NCBI GenBank assembly: GCA_001600355.1
Contig: BCJU01000004.1
Span: 1,798,001 to 1,862,000 of the forward strand
From: Meira nashicola
Taxonomy: Eukaryota; Basidiomycota; Exobasidiomycetes; Exobasidiales; Brachybasidiaceae
DNA: 64,000 bases
Reading direction: 5' to 3'
Under the pieces are notes generated by a model that saw only the letters and a program-made list of their open reading frames with translations, searched no databases and was not told the origin of the DNA. Position numbers and translations under genes: made by a program. Within the stretch, counting starts at the first letter, position 1; the number at the start of each line of letters is the position of its first letter. This document shows, one piece after another, positions 1 through 9,545 of this stretch.

Positions 1-2
1 AT

Positions 3-1121
3 TCACTCAACAATACGGTAGATGCTTTTGGTGCACAAGGAGGATATTCAAATGATGATATTCATGCGCGATTCACCGAAGGCCCCGATCAAGAAGAATA
101 TGAAGTGGATGCAAATGCACTCACCCAGTTTGATGGTGAAGATACAAGTGCACCTACTGCTGCAGAAGCAAAGATTAGTGAAAGGGTTCATAAAGAAGGG
201 AAATTACGTAGAGCACATACACGCAGAGCTACTATGAAACGCAATAAAGGAAGAGGAGGTTCAAATCAAACACCAAATTTTCAAAGAAGCGGTCTAGTAT
301 CTCCTGCAGATGAAAGCGTTGTTCGTGCTGCACAAGCCGGTATTCATGAGAGAGCACATCGTCCACCGATAGCGAATAATGTGAACGGACAAAGAGGAAT
401 TCATCAGCCTAATCATTACGATTTAGGCGAACGTTCTATGGCAGTATACGAAGATGATAGCGATGGCGAGAAAGCGTTCAATCAACAGCCATCGCAATTA
501 CAAGTGCCAAGAAGGCCATCATCTCCTTCTTCATACTTTAATGCTCGCGGCGGCTTGAGTCCAGGCATGTCACCCTTACCTTTGAGTCCAAGTCCATATG
601 ATACACCAAGAGCATTAACGCCAAATCCGATGGACGGAAGATATACTCCTGATGGATTTTATCAACCTAATCCAGCATCATCTACCACTCATCTTAATAC
701 TTCATTCGGTCAAGGAACACCACATTCATTCTCTTCCCCATATCCACCAAATATGCATCACCATGGTTCTAGCAATCTAGCCGGAACAGCGCAAATGCCT
801 CCAATGTATCCAGACGGAGCAGAATTGGAACCCGTAATAAGTCAAAATGACGTTCCGATCGATTTGGATGAAGCAGAAAATGGAGATATGGGTGTAATTT
901 CGGAATTGACAAGGGTTGGATATCCAAAATTGGATAGGATAGTACGTGAAGAAGCTGAAAAAAGTACAGGAAGAGTTTTGGTTAGCGCTTGTGGACCAAA
1001 TAGTTTAGGAAATTTGATCAGAAGTATTGTTAGTAAACAAATCGATCTTAAAGGCGTTCGAGCGGGAAAGAAGAACGCTTACATTAACGTCGTCACTGAA
1101 AGTTACGAATGGGGCGGATAA
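3..1121 (+). CDS. Ferric reductase-like protein, C-terminal part (5' cut by window edge)
   Basis: The frame is open from the first bases of the window, so the start lies upstream and about 373 residues are visible. The last 80 residues match the end of the NAD(P)H-binding domain of fungal FRE/NOX-type metalloreductases: VLVSACGPNSLGNLIRSIV, then KKNAYINVVTESYEWG at the C-terminus. By family these membrane flavocytochromes move electrons from cytosolic NADPH through FAD and haem to extracellular Fe(III) or Cu(II). The first ~280 visible residues are low-complexity (Pro, Ser, Asn, His and Gln rich) and look like a disordered insertion in the cytosolic domain. The haem and FAD regions are outside the window, so substrate cannot be judged. 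The gene converges on DSK2, with 282 bp between stops. Confidence 0.8.
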   Translation, partial: SLNNTVDAFGAQGGYSNDDIHARFTEGPDQEEYEVDANALTQFDGEDTSAPTAAEAKISERVHKEGKLRRAHTRRATMKRNKGRGGSNQTPNFQRSGLVSPADESVVRAAQAGIHERAHRPPIANNVNGQRGIHQPNHYDLGERSMAVYEDDSDGEKAFNQQPSQLQVPRRPSSPSSYFNARGGLSPGMSPLPLSPSPYDTPRALTPNPMDGRYTPDGFYQPNPASSTTHLNTSFGQGTPHSFSSPYPPNMHHHGSSNLAGTAQMPPMYPDGAELEPVISQNDVPIDLDEAENGDMGVISELTRVGYPKLDRIVREEAEKSTGRVLVSACGPNSLGNLIRSIVSKQIDLKGVRAGKKNAYINVVTESYEWGG

Positions 1122-1403
1122 ATATCGTAATGGACTTTCTTTATCCTATGAAAGACAGCATCTCATCCATCTTTTCTTCATACCGGATCGTTTTAATACT
1201 TAAAATTGTACATCATGCTCAACAAGGAGCAATTTTTTGTTTCTTTGTAAATTTAACATTTTTTTCACTTATCTCACCATTTGTCAGCCTTTTTAAGAAG
1301 AAATCTTTGTGTGTTTAAATAAGTTACATTAAATCATTGTGCCAATGGGAGTACATTTGCCCTTCTTTTCTTGGACAGTCTGAGAAACCTAAATTTCGAC
1401 CAA

Positions 1404-2696
1404 TCAAGCTCCTGCATTTCCGGCACCTGCTGTAGGATCATCAAACAAGATGCTCATTGCTCCTTCAACGCTTCCTCCACTGATCAATAATGCACGCAAA
1501 TTTGCACTACCGTCTGTCAAGCCCATTGCTTGCATTTGTGCAAGTTGTTCGGAAAATCGTTCTTCTGGTGGTCTCGAATCAGATGAAGAACGATTAGCAC
1601 CGCCAGCACCACCACCCAGTAAAGCAGCAAATGGGTTGGCTCCTGCTGCACCACCTCCAGCACCACCACCACCAGCTCCTCCTCCCAAAATCTGTTGCAT
1701 CAAAGCGGGATCAAACATTGGGAAATTGCCGCCACCTGCTCCTCCGAATGGGTTAGGAGCTTGTTGTCCTGGTGATCCAGTCGTTCCTGTAGCTGCACCT
1801 TGTTGTTCTGATCCGCTTCGTTGAGCTGCATCACCGCCACCACTCGGCGTTCCAAATGCACCTGCGGGTGGCCATTGAGCTTGACCACCTGCTTGTCTTC
1901 CAGCGCCACCGCCGCCGCCAAAACCTCCGAGACCACCCAAGCCACCTAGACCACCAAGTCCTCCCATACCTCCTGCTCCATTTTGTCCACCCATCATTCG
2001 TGAAAATTCTGCTGCTCTTGCCATACTTTGTGGATCTAACAAAAATTCTCTAAATTGTTCATTTTGAAACATTTCACGAATGCCAGGTAAAGAGCTCAAT
2101 TGAGGATTACTTGCAATAATTTGATCTACAACTTCAGGTCTTGAGAGCATTGTACGCATTTGATTTCTGAATTCGTCCGATTGCATTGCAGTCATAAACA
2201 TATTTGGATCGTTTGGATTCATTCCGAAACCTTGAAACATATCACGACCAAGGTTAGCCATATGAGGACCAGCAAGATCTGCCCTATTCAAAGCTGCTAA
2301 TGGATCACTACCGAATGCTTGACCTGCTCCAAAGCTAGAAGGTACACCTTGAGCTGCCGAACCTGTTGCGCCACTTGGTGCAGTTGTAGCAGTTGTTGAT
2401 GCTCCTGTAGCGGTGGAAGAAGCAGGATTACCGGTAGAAGGTGCAGATCTAGAAGCACTTCTTACCATATGAACGGTATGATTGTTTTGTAATTTATAAC
2501 TCTGTAACGTTTCTTCATCTTTTAAAACTTTTCCTGTATAAATCAATCTTTGTGAATCTGCTGGTATATCATTTCTCTGTTCAGCAATCTTTTCCTTCAA
2601 ACCACGAACGGTTGAATCCAAAGAAATTTCAATTGATAATTTAATCTCTGAAGGACCTTTGACGTTCACAGTGATCGTCTGAGATTCTTCAGCCAT
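1404..2696 (-). CDS. DSK2: Ubiquilin-type proteasome shuttle, Dsk2
   Basis: 430 residues in one exon. An N-terminal ubiquitin-like domain (about 8-80, with RLIYTGKVLKDEETL) is followed by a STI1-type region (about 140-235, with MLSRPEVVDQIIASNPQL and MARAAEFSRMMGG), a long Gly/Ala/Gln-rich linker (about 236-375) and a C-terminal UBA domain (about 385-425, QLAQMQAMGLTDGSANLRAL). UBL-STI1-UBA is the ubiquilin/Dsk2 order. By family, the UBL docks on the proteasome, the UBA binds polyubiquitin and the middle binds hydrophobic clients, delivering them for degradation. The start is the first ATG and directly precedes the UBL. Its length is similar to yeast Dsk2 (373 aa), the difference being the Gly-rich linker. 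It diverges from the metacaspase gene across 752 bp. Confidence 0.95.
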   Translation of the reverse strand: MAEESQTITVNVKGPSEIKLSIEISLDSTVRGLKEKIAEQRNDIPADSQRLIYTGKVLKDEETLQSYKLQNNHTVHMVRSASRSAPSTGNPASSTATGASTTATTAPSGATGSAAQGVPSSFGAGQAFGSDPLAALNRADLAGPHMANLGRDMFQGFGMNPNDPNMFMTAMQSDEFRNQMRTMLSRPEVVDQIIASNPQLSSLPGIREMFQNEQFREFLLDPQSMARAAEFSRMMGGQNGAGGMGGLGGLGGLGGLGGFGGGGGAGRQAGGQAQWPPAGAFGTPSGGGDAAQRSGSEQQGAATGTTGSPGQQAPNPFGGAGGGNFPMFDPALMQQILGGGAGGGGAGGGAAGANPFAALLGGGAGGANRSSSDSRPPEERFSEQLAQMQAMGLTDGSANLRALLISGGSVEGAMSILFDDPTAGAGNAGA

Positions 2697-3448
2697 CTTT
2701 TTCTTTTGATTTAATATTTGCAGATGTGAAGAAGATGACGATGGTAAATTCAGGATGACGTGTTGAATGAAAGCCGTTGAATTTCTTGAGAAGGAGTATT
2801 ATTATAACTTATGCACGCCTTCTTTTCGTTTGTTACACATACTCCTCTCACATTTCGCCTGCTTATCCATTCTTTCATTGGGGTGGAGCTTTTCTACTCT
2901 ACGTTCAGGCCAGGATAAAAGCTCGAGACTGTGCGTGCGCTTGCGCAGCGCGTTGCTTATTCTCTCGGCCTTTAGCTGGCCCTAAAGCTAAACTTAGTAA
3001 GAAAGGCGTTTGTGGAAGATCGGAGAAGGCTAGGCAATGATGGGCAATAGGCATTCATTCATTCACCTAACTCTGAATAGAAAATTCATTTTTGGTAGCA
3101 GTAGCCTATGTGTGAGTAAGAAAAGCTATTCTCACAACAAAGGTTTGATGAGAAGATGCTATGGATGATACGACTTTTGAGGCAAACATTGAATTGAGAT
3201 TGACACGTATGGGCGTGCGTAACGTAGGGAAGAGGAGGTGAGGCAGGCAAGCTCAGCAACATGAGAAGAAAGCGAGGCTGTTTCCGAGTCTACGCCGACG
3301 CCAAAAAATAAAGCAGACCGTGCACGCTTTACCCGCACAGCATTATAACAGTCGAAGATTAACAATGCATTCAACTCTAATTTAAGATCTATCGGGTTTC
3401 CATTTACCCACCATCATCATTGATCACATCCTATAGCTAATCATCATC
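2697..3448. promoter_or_regulatory. Divergent intergenic region between DSK2 and the metacaspase
   Basis: 752 bp between two divergent ATGs, so it should hold both promoters. No supported gene. Visible features are a near-palindrome of TGCGC and GCGCA arms at 2936-2947, and an inverted repeat TTTAGCT (2971-2977) with AGCTAAA (2986-2992). No clear TATA box near either ATG. Confidence 0.4.
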
Positions 3449-4681
3449 ATGTCTTTTCCAGGTAGACAAGGACAACATTATCAACACAGTCAAGGTCAAG
3501 GACCACCATCTCAAATGCCTATGCCAAATTATGGACCACCGGGATATGCGCCTCAAGGTGGTGGTTATGGAGCCCCACCCGGACCGCCGCCGCCTCAACA
3601 AATGGGCGGCGGCGGTGGCTATGGAGGAGGCGGTTATGCGCCTCCAAATGGACCACCATTACAATATGGTCAAATACAAGGAGGTCCAGTAGGTCCTCCT
3701 GAATATCAAAATTTTCCCGTTAACTACCAACGACCACAAGGACCTCAACAAATGGAAAACGGTATGCGTTACGAATATAGTAATATGCAAGGTCGCAGAA
3801 AGGCTTTAATGATCGGAATTAATTATTTCGGTACAAGAGCAGAATTACGTGGTTGTATTAATGACGTTCATAACGTTAAAAATTTTATTCAACAACGTGC
3901 AGGATATAGAGATGAAGATATGGTAATTTTAACCGATGATTCAAATGATCCACGTTCAATTCCAACTCGTGAAAATATGACGAGAGCAATGCATTGGTTG
4001 GTCTCTGGAGCTCAACCGGGTGATGCATTGTTCTTCCATTACAGCGGGCACGGTGGACAGGCAAAAGCCACTCAAGGTGATGAAGCAGATGGATATAATG
4101 AAACCATCCTTCCAGTAGATTTCGAAGTTGCAGGTCAAATGGAAGATGACGAATTACACGCAATCATGGTCAGACCATTACCTATTGGATGTCGTTTAAC
4201 GGCTTTATTTGATTCTTGTCATTCTGGTACTGCTCTTGATCTGCCGTACGTTTATTCAACTTCAGGAAATATTAAAGAACCAAATGTGGTTGCAGGAGTG
4301 GGAAAAGGATTGATGGGAGCAGCAATGGATTATGCTCGTGGAGATGTGATGGGAATGGCAAAAGGATTATTTTCTACGTTCACAACGGCAAAGAATACAA
4401 ATAGCGCAGAAGAGATTACTAGACAAATGCGTTCAAGTGGAGCTGATGTGATTATGATGAGTGGTTGTAAAGATTCACAAACGAGTGCAGATGCAACTGA
4501 AGCTGGAAGAGCAACAGGAGCAATGAGTTGGGCTTTCATTACAGTTTTAACACAATATCCACAATTGACCTACAATCAATTATTGTGTGCAACCCGTGAT
4601 GCTTTAGCGGCAAAATACAGTCAAAAGCCACAATTGTCTGCTAGTCATCCGATCGATGTTAATATGCTTTTTGTTCTATAA
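3449..4681 (+). CDS. MCA1: Type I metacaspase
   Basis: 410 residues, one exon. Residues 1-110 are a Gly/Pro/Tyr/Gln-rich prodomain typical of type I metacaspases. The caspase-like domain begins at RRKALMIGINYFG (about 116). The catalytic dyad is visible as His201 in HYSGHGGQ and Cys257 in DSCHSGT. By family these are Ca2+-dependent cysteine proteases cutting after Arg or Lys, acting in proteostasis, ageing and stress-linked cell death. Length matches yeast Mca1 (432 aa). The ATG follows a run of ATC repeats and no in-frame upstream ATG fits better. Nothing essential is missing. It shares its upstream region with DSK2, another proteostasis gene; co-regulation is possible but unproven. Confidence 0.95.
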   Translation: MSFPGRQGQHYQHSQGQGPPSQMPMPNYGPPGYAPQGGGYGAPPGPPPPQQMGGGGGYGGGGYAPPNGPPLQYGQIQGGPVGPPEYQNFPVNYQRPQGPQQMENGMRYEYSNMQGRRKALMIGINYFGTRAELRGCINDVHNVKNFIQQRAGYRDEDMVILTDDSNDPRSIPTRENMTRAMHWLVSGAQPGDALFFHYSGHGGQAKATQGDEADGYNETILPVDFEVAGQMEDDELHAIMVRPLPIGCRLTALFDSCHSGTALDLPYVYSTSGNIKEPNVVAGVGKGLMGAAMDYARGDVMGMAKGLFSTFTTAKNTNSAEEITRQMRSSGADVIMMSGCKDSQTSADATEAGRATGAMSWAFITVLTQYPQLTYNQLLCATRDALAAKYSQKPQLSASHPIDVNMLFVL

Positions 4682-4886
4682 TTTTTCTTCTCTTCATTTC
4701 AATCTTATTCTTTTGTTTATCGATTGATCAAGTCTAGGATTCGCAATAGAATTTTATTGTTCATCTTTTGCACAAGCATGAGCGTCGCTTTTTCAGCGTA
4801 AACAAGCTCGAAATGCTGCGTCTTGATTAGGGTATCTACATATGTGAGTATGTAATGAGAGAAGAAGGATTGTGATTTCATTTCTT

Positions 4887-5777
4887 TTAATTGTCACCAG
4901 GTTGTGGCATTCCTTTGCAAGTCCAAGATGAATCACGTTGACTTGGTTGACCAACAACTTTGTATCCGTTGAAATTCAAACCAGCTGGAACGGTGTAGAA
5001 GTTATTTGTTTGATATCCGTTTGATTTGAGTTTATTGATTGCATAAGGGAATAAAGTGTTTGCAGTTGTATCAACTGTTTCATGCATCAAAATGATTGCA
5101 TGTTTTGGTGATTTAATTTTATCAATAACTGCTTTTGATTGTTTAACTGTTGCTCCGTCTGCATCTTGTGTATCAAAGTTCCAGTTGATTACAACGTAAC
5201 CCCATTTATTGTTTAATTGATCGACAACGGCTTTATTTGCTTCTCCGTATGGTGGACGAATACAAGCAGGTACGACACCTAAAATTTTATACAAAGCAGT
5301 TTCAACAACTTGAACTTGTGTATCAATTTGAGCGGGCGTTAAAGAGTTCAAATGAGGATGAGAAGCTGTATGTGAACAAATTTGATGACCATGAGAATAA
5401 GCGTATTTTAAATCAGAAACACGTTTTTCGTTATAAATGCAATCATAATTGTTTGCATTAACGAAAAATGTAACTTTGAATCCGGCAGCATCAGCTGTAT
5501 CAACAATTTTACGCATATTATTGTATGGACCATCATCGAATGAAGGTGAAACACAATGAGAAGCAGTGCATCTTTCTTGAATTCCGTATAGGTTATTTGG
5601 TGGTCCTCTTTCTTTTAAAGAAGATGTTGAATTCTGAAGTGAGAATGTTTCATATTCTGATGGATCACGTTTTGCTAAATCGGCTAAAACTTCTTCGGGC
5701 AAATATGGCATAAATGAACCTTTTGCCAAGGCCATAGAAACCAATGAAGCAATAATTGCGAAGCGTGTAAGCAACAT
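4887..5777 (-). CDS. Secreted CE4 polysaccharide deacetylase (chitin deacetylase-like)
   Basis: 296 residues. A signal peptide covers about residues 1-18 (hydrophobic, ending SMALA-K). The NodB/CE4 fold shows its motifs in order: motif 1 SFDDGP with Asp81 and Asp82; motif 2 HTASH with metal-binding His136 and His140; motif 3 RPPYGE (174-179); motif 4 NWNFDTQD (199-205); motif 5 ILMHE with His232. The first Asp of motif 1 is the usual catalytic base, and the second Asp with the two His bind the metal. By family it removes N- or O-acetyl groups from chitin or related wall glycans outside the cell. No GPI tail is visible, so a freely secreted enzyme is likely. Exact substrate is not decidable. 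A TATA-like box lies about 90 bp upstream. Confidence 0.93.
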   Translation of the reverse strand: MLLTRFAIIASLVSMALAKGSFMPYLPEEVLADLAKRDPSEYETFSLQNSTSSLKERGPPNNLYGIQERCTASHCVSPSFDDGPYNNMRKIVDTADAAGFKVTFFVNANNYDCIYNEKRVSDLKYAYSHGHQICSHTASHPHLNSLTPAQIDTQVQVVETALYKILGVVPACIRPPYGEANKAVVDQLNNKWGYVVINWNFDTQDADGATVKQSKAVIDKIKSPKHAIILMHETVDTTANTLFPYAINKLKSNGYQTNNFYTVPAGLNFNGYKVVGQPSQRDSSWTCKGMPQPGDN

Positions 5778-6951
5778 CTTGACAGAAAAGGAAAGGAAGT
5801 GTGAGAGGGATTGGTGGGGTTGGTTGGAAGTGTTGGTAGATAAAAAAACGGAGTCGAGGGAATGTATTTATATAATATTATACGACAATCAGCCCGTAAA
5901 CATTGTTATTATTGATGCATTTATTCGAACCTTTTCACCGAGAGCCAAGTTTTCGTTCAATTTCCGAGCTTCAATGTACCTGTAGAAGCGCATAACAAAT
6001 GCAGGGCTTCTATTCATTACTGCACACCAAAGTCAGATTGAGATAAAGTGCATATACTCAACTATTTTGCACATCCTATGAACTTTCGGAATCGGTCTTT
6101 TCTTCTTCCATCAAAGTCCTACATGCGAATCAAGGAGAAGCCACGCAGAGAGTGTTCGGCCATTTACTTTTTCTCATGGGGTAAATAATCTGCTCATTTG
6201 ATGCTTTGTTTGTATTTGTTGTGAGAACTTACGACTTGCATCAAGTTCCCGAACAGATGTGAATAAAGTGAAAAGAGGGGTTAGGTAAACAAATGCGCTC
6301 TTGTCCGTCGCATGTGTGTGTGCGTGTTTGTGTAGTCTATACTAAAAACTACTGCGCTCGGGAAGCACGTTGCAGATCCACTTTTTGGGCTACTTTTTTT
6401 TTTATTCTCTTGCAGCTTTCTTTCGATATATTCTAGTTTATTTCCAGTCTCGTAAAGAAAAGGCACATAAAGACTATTTATTCAACGCGTCCAACGCTAA
6501 TCCATGCACATGCCCTTGCCCTGGTCTAAACAGCCCTTTTTCGTGGCGCGCAGGGATTTGGTGTTGAAAGAAATAGAGTAGAAGATTCTAAACTTGCTTG
6601 ATGATAACATCCATGTTCCATATTCAAATTGTACTTGCATGGGATTAAGGAGGCTTTTATAAATCACATTCGACCGTTGCGTTTTCTGCCAAAGCTTCTT
6701 TCGATCGGCGATTTTTATTTGAACGAACCGGCGGCAAAGTTAATTTGAATGTTTACATACTTATGTAAGCGTTTCCCTCTTTCCTTGTTCGAGTTATTAA
6801 AATTCATGACAGGCTTGCACGGGCCATATCGCATAAAAAATGCACCCACGCGAGTGTATAAAGTTAAAAAATGAACAAGCATTGTATGAATTTGTTTGAG
6901 AAGATCTTTCCCAACCTTTTACCTTTATGATTACGCTTTCGTTTTGAAACG
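5778..6951. other. Intergenic region, CE4 gene to WD40 gene
   Basis: 1.17 kb between divergent genes. I see no tRNA, repeat array or convincing ORF. It contains T-runs, a TG-rich patch near 6311-6335 and the CE4 TATA box. Presumed promoters and leaders only. Confidence 0.5.
5865..5874 (-). promoter_or_regulatory. TATA-like box upstream of the CE4 deacetylase
   Basis: Read on the minus strand this is TATATAAATA, 88-97 bp before the ATG at 5777. The spacing suits a core promoter with a short leader. Inferred from sequence only. Confidence 0.5.
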
Positions 6952-9189
6952 ATGCAAACTTCAAACGAGAATGAAAGTCTCTCGCCAACGAGTTCAAATG
7001 CGAATTTGCAAGATTCTGTTGCTCCTACTACACCTAGAGCACATGGAAATGTTGCTTTACATTCTTCAGGCATAGAAGGATCACAAATAGAAAGTGATTC
7101 AAATGGTGGTGATACAACGATGAAGCTAGACAGTACTCCAAAGCCAGAAATAAATGCACGTAATAACAGATACATTGATGAGAATGGACAACCTACAAAT
7201 ATTGCATCCTCTTCAAATCTTTCATTAGATCAATTAGGAAGGATAGGAAGTAATGGTAGCAGTAGTAACAATAGTAGTACGGGAAATTTGAGTGGTAATG
7301 GAATGAGTAATGTAGAGAGTACAAAAGAAGCATGGAAAAAACGAAAGCAAGTTTTATTAGCAGAAGCAAGAAATCAAGTTCCGGCTGATTTGCAATTGCA
7401 CGGATTACGACCTCCAGCTCCTCATTCTGATGCTTATCATGGATTAGATCAAAGACCGCATGTACGACCATTAGAAGGCGCACTTGCTTCACTTGGCGAT
7501 TCATCTTCACCTACTTTAGCTTTAAGTGCCATACGTGCTTCACAACAATCTGCAATTTTACGTTGGCAAGATGGTAATATACGAGATGATATGCTAAGAA
7601 TAATTGATCAATTTTTAGAGGAAGAAGGAATGGGCGCAACTCGACAAATTTTGGCAGAAGAATGGAGTGGAAAAGTACGAGAGCGTGATGAATCAGCAGG
7701 AGATGCAAGAAAGTTACGTAAAGCAATCTTGGAAGGAGCATGGGAAGAAGTGAATACATCAAAACCTTTAGTGAAAAGTAGTAATGCATTCAAATATGCC
7801 GTATTCAAACAACAATATTTGGAACATATCGAATTACGAGAATATCAAAAAGCTTTCACTTTTCTCAACAAAAGATTAAAAGAATTAGAGCATTATCAAC
7901 CGTTTGCGGGTGAATTTAGAGATCTTTGTTATCTTTTAAGCGGAAAAAGTATCAGTGATGCACCTTCTTTCAGAGCTTGGGAAGGTGTTCGACCGGCAAG
8001 AGAAGCTCTAGTTGCTCAATTTAGCGATCTACTAGAACAAGATAGAAGTGAAATGTCTGGACAAACTTCTCAAGCACAATTTATACCTCCACACCGATTA
8101 AAGACTTTAGTTCATCAAGCTGTTGCTTATCAAGTTGAATTTTCTCGATATCATCCTAAAAAAGCTCCTAGAGTTTCTACATTACTTTACGATTACGAAT
8201 CTTTCGTTTGTCCAAACGCGATCATGTCAACATGTTATGGTCATCGAAAGAACGTCAAAGCTCTTGCTTGGGTAGGACAAGAAGGTAGATCGATTGCTAG
8301 TGGATCAAGCGATGGCACCGTTCGTCTTTGGTCTACATCTAACGCTCAACAAGAAGCAGTATTTGAGCATGGAAGTAGAGTGTGGGATGTAGCAGCTACT
8401 GAATCAGGAAATTTAATTGCAAGCGCTGGTGGTCATGCTTTGGTAAAGTTATGGAATACTTCTTCTCGCGAATGTGTTGCAAATTTAGGAGGAATGGCTT
8501 CTGCAGGAACAGGAAGTTCAGTAGTTCCTCCAACAGGTGATGTTTATAGTTGTGCATTTGATGGTTATGGAGCTCATCTATTAACTGGAGGTTATGATAA
8601 AATCGTTCGATTATACGATCTTACATCTTCCACTCTCGTTAAAACATTTACCGGACATGGTCTTGGCGTGAGTAGTGTCACTTTTGATCCTGCAGGTCGA
8701 ATGGCTGTCACAGCAAGTAAAGATTGCAGTGTTCGATTATGGGATCTCAATTCAGGATTGTGCATTCGAACGGTTTATGGACATTTAGGTGAATGTACTT
8801 CTGTTGAATTAAGCGAAAGTGGTAGGGAAATGTTGACGGCAAGTAAGGATAACAGTAGTATGTTACATGATTTAAGAACATTGAAACCTCTACAAAGATT
8901 CAAAGGAGCTCAAAATACTCGTGCAAACTTTGTTAGAGCTTCTTTCGCTCATAATAGTTTGATTGCTAGTGGAAGTGAAGATGGAACAGTTTTATTATGG
9001 GATCAAGAGAGTAGCGAATGTTTGCAAACTCTAACGGGACACGGAGAAGGCGTAGTTTATTGTGCTAGATGGAATCGTGCACAATCTTTATTAGCTTCTT
9101 GTGGTGATGATGGTACAGTACGTACTTGGTATTGGGACGAAGGAGGACAAGAAAGAGCGGAAAGTGAATTAGAAGCTAGCGGTAGATAA
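6952..9189 (+). CDS. LisH/CTLH WD40-repeat protein (WDR26/GID7-like architecture)
   Basis: 745 residues, one exon. Residues 1-200 are Ser/Asn-rich and probably disordered. About 200-245 read as a LisH-like helix pair (DMLRIIDQFLEEEGMGATR), and 253-315 as a CTLH/CRA-type helical region (YLEHIELREYQKAFTFLNKR). A seven-bladed WD40 propeller follows at about 426-735, with repeats such as SIASGSSDGTVRLW and VTASKDCSVRLWDL. The LisH-CTLH-WD40 order is that of GID7/WDR26, the propeller subunits of the GID/CTLH ubiquitin ligase; SMU1-type splicing factors share a related order. No family-specific signature settles the choice, so the GID assignment is an inference. Likely a scaffold, not an enzyme. 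Confidence 0.75.
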   Translation: MQTSNENESLSPTSSNANLQDSVAPTTPRAHGNVALHSSGIEGSQIESDSNGGDTTMKLDSTPKPEINARNNRYIDENGQPTNIASSSNLSLDQLGRIGSNGSSSNNSSTGNLSGNGMSNVESTKEAWKKRKQVLLAEARNQVPADLQLHGLRPPAPHSDAYHGLDQRPHVRPLEGALASLGDSSSPTLALSAIRASQQSAILRWQDGNIRDDMLRIIDQFLEEEGMGATRQILAEEWSGKVRERDESAGDARKLRKAILEGAWEEVNTSKPLVKSSNAFKYAVFKQQYLEHIELREYQKAFTFLNKRLKELEHYQPFAGEFRDLCYLLSGKSISDAPSFRAWEGVRPAREALVAQFSDLLEQDRSEMSGQTSQAQFIPPHRLKTLVHQAVAYQVEFSRYHPKKAPRVSTLLYDYESFVCPNAIMSTCYGHRKNVKALAWVGQEGRSIASGSSDGTVRLWSTSNAQQEAVFEHGSRVWDVAATESGNLIASAGGHALVKLWNTSSRECVANLGGMASAGTGSSVVPPTGDVYSCAFDGYGAHLLTGGYDKIVRLYDLTSSTLVKTFTGHGLGVSSVTFDPAGRMAVTASKDCSVRLWDLNSGLCIRTVYGHLGECTSVELSESGREMLTASKDNSSMLHDLRTLKPLQRFKGAQNTRANFVRASFAHNSLIASGSEDGTVLLWDQESSECLQTLTGHGEGVVYCARWNRAQSLLASCGDDGTVRTWYWDEGGQERAESELEASGR

Positions 9190-9545
9190 AAAAAAAGATG
9201 ATTCACCAACAAATTGTACTTTATCACACAGCATTTGCCTTTTTTTTCTTTTTCAATATGAATATTTTGAATTGATTTTTCACAAGACGTTGTTCTTGTA
9301 CTATTACAACAAGGTTACTTGAGCAAAAAAGGGTAGGAATTGTGTCAAAAGGTGAAAGAGAAAAAAAATAAACGAACGTCAAAGGAGTGAAAAGCGGTAA
9401 GAGCACAAATAAAAAAGAAATAAAAGGAGAAATTGTGATCCTATCCAGTCAAAAGCAAAAAAAAAAACGAGTCTACAAGTACAAACGAAGCGAAAAAAGA
9501 AAATCTCTTCTAGAGAAGAAGGGGTTCGGTAGATTATTTTGTGAT
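9190..9545. other. Convergent 3' region
   Basis: 356 bp between the converging WD40 and C2H2 genes, rich in A and T runs as expected for two 3' ends. No gene seen. Confidence 0.5.

Noticed and set aside
2966..3000. A CTCGGCCTTTAGCTGG-like sequence recalling the 5' part of U2 snRNA.
   Set aside because: The U2 branch-point recognition region (GTAGTATCTGTTC) is absent downstream; the resemblance is short and by chance.
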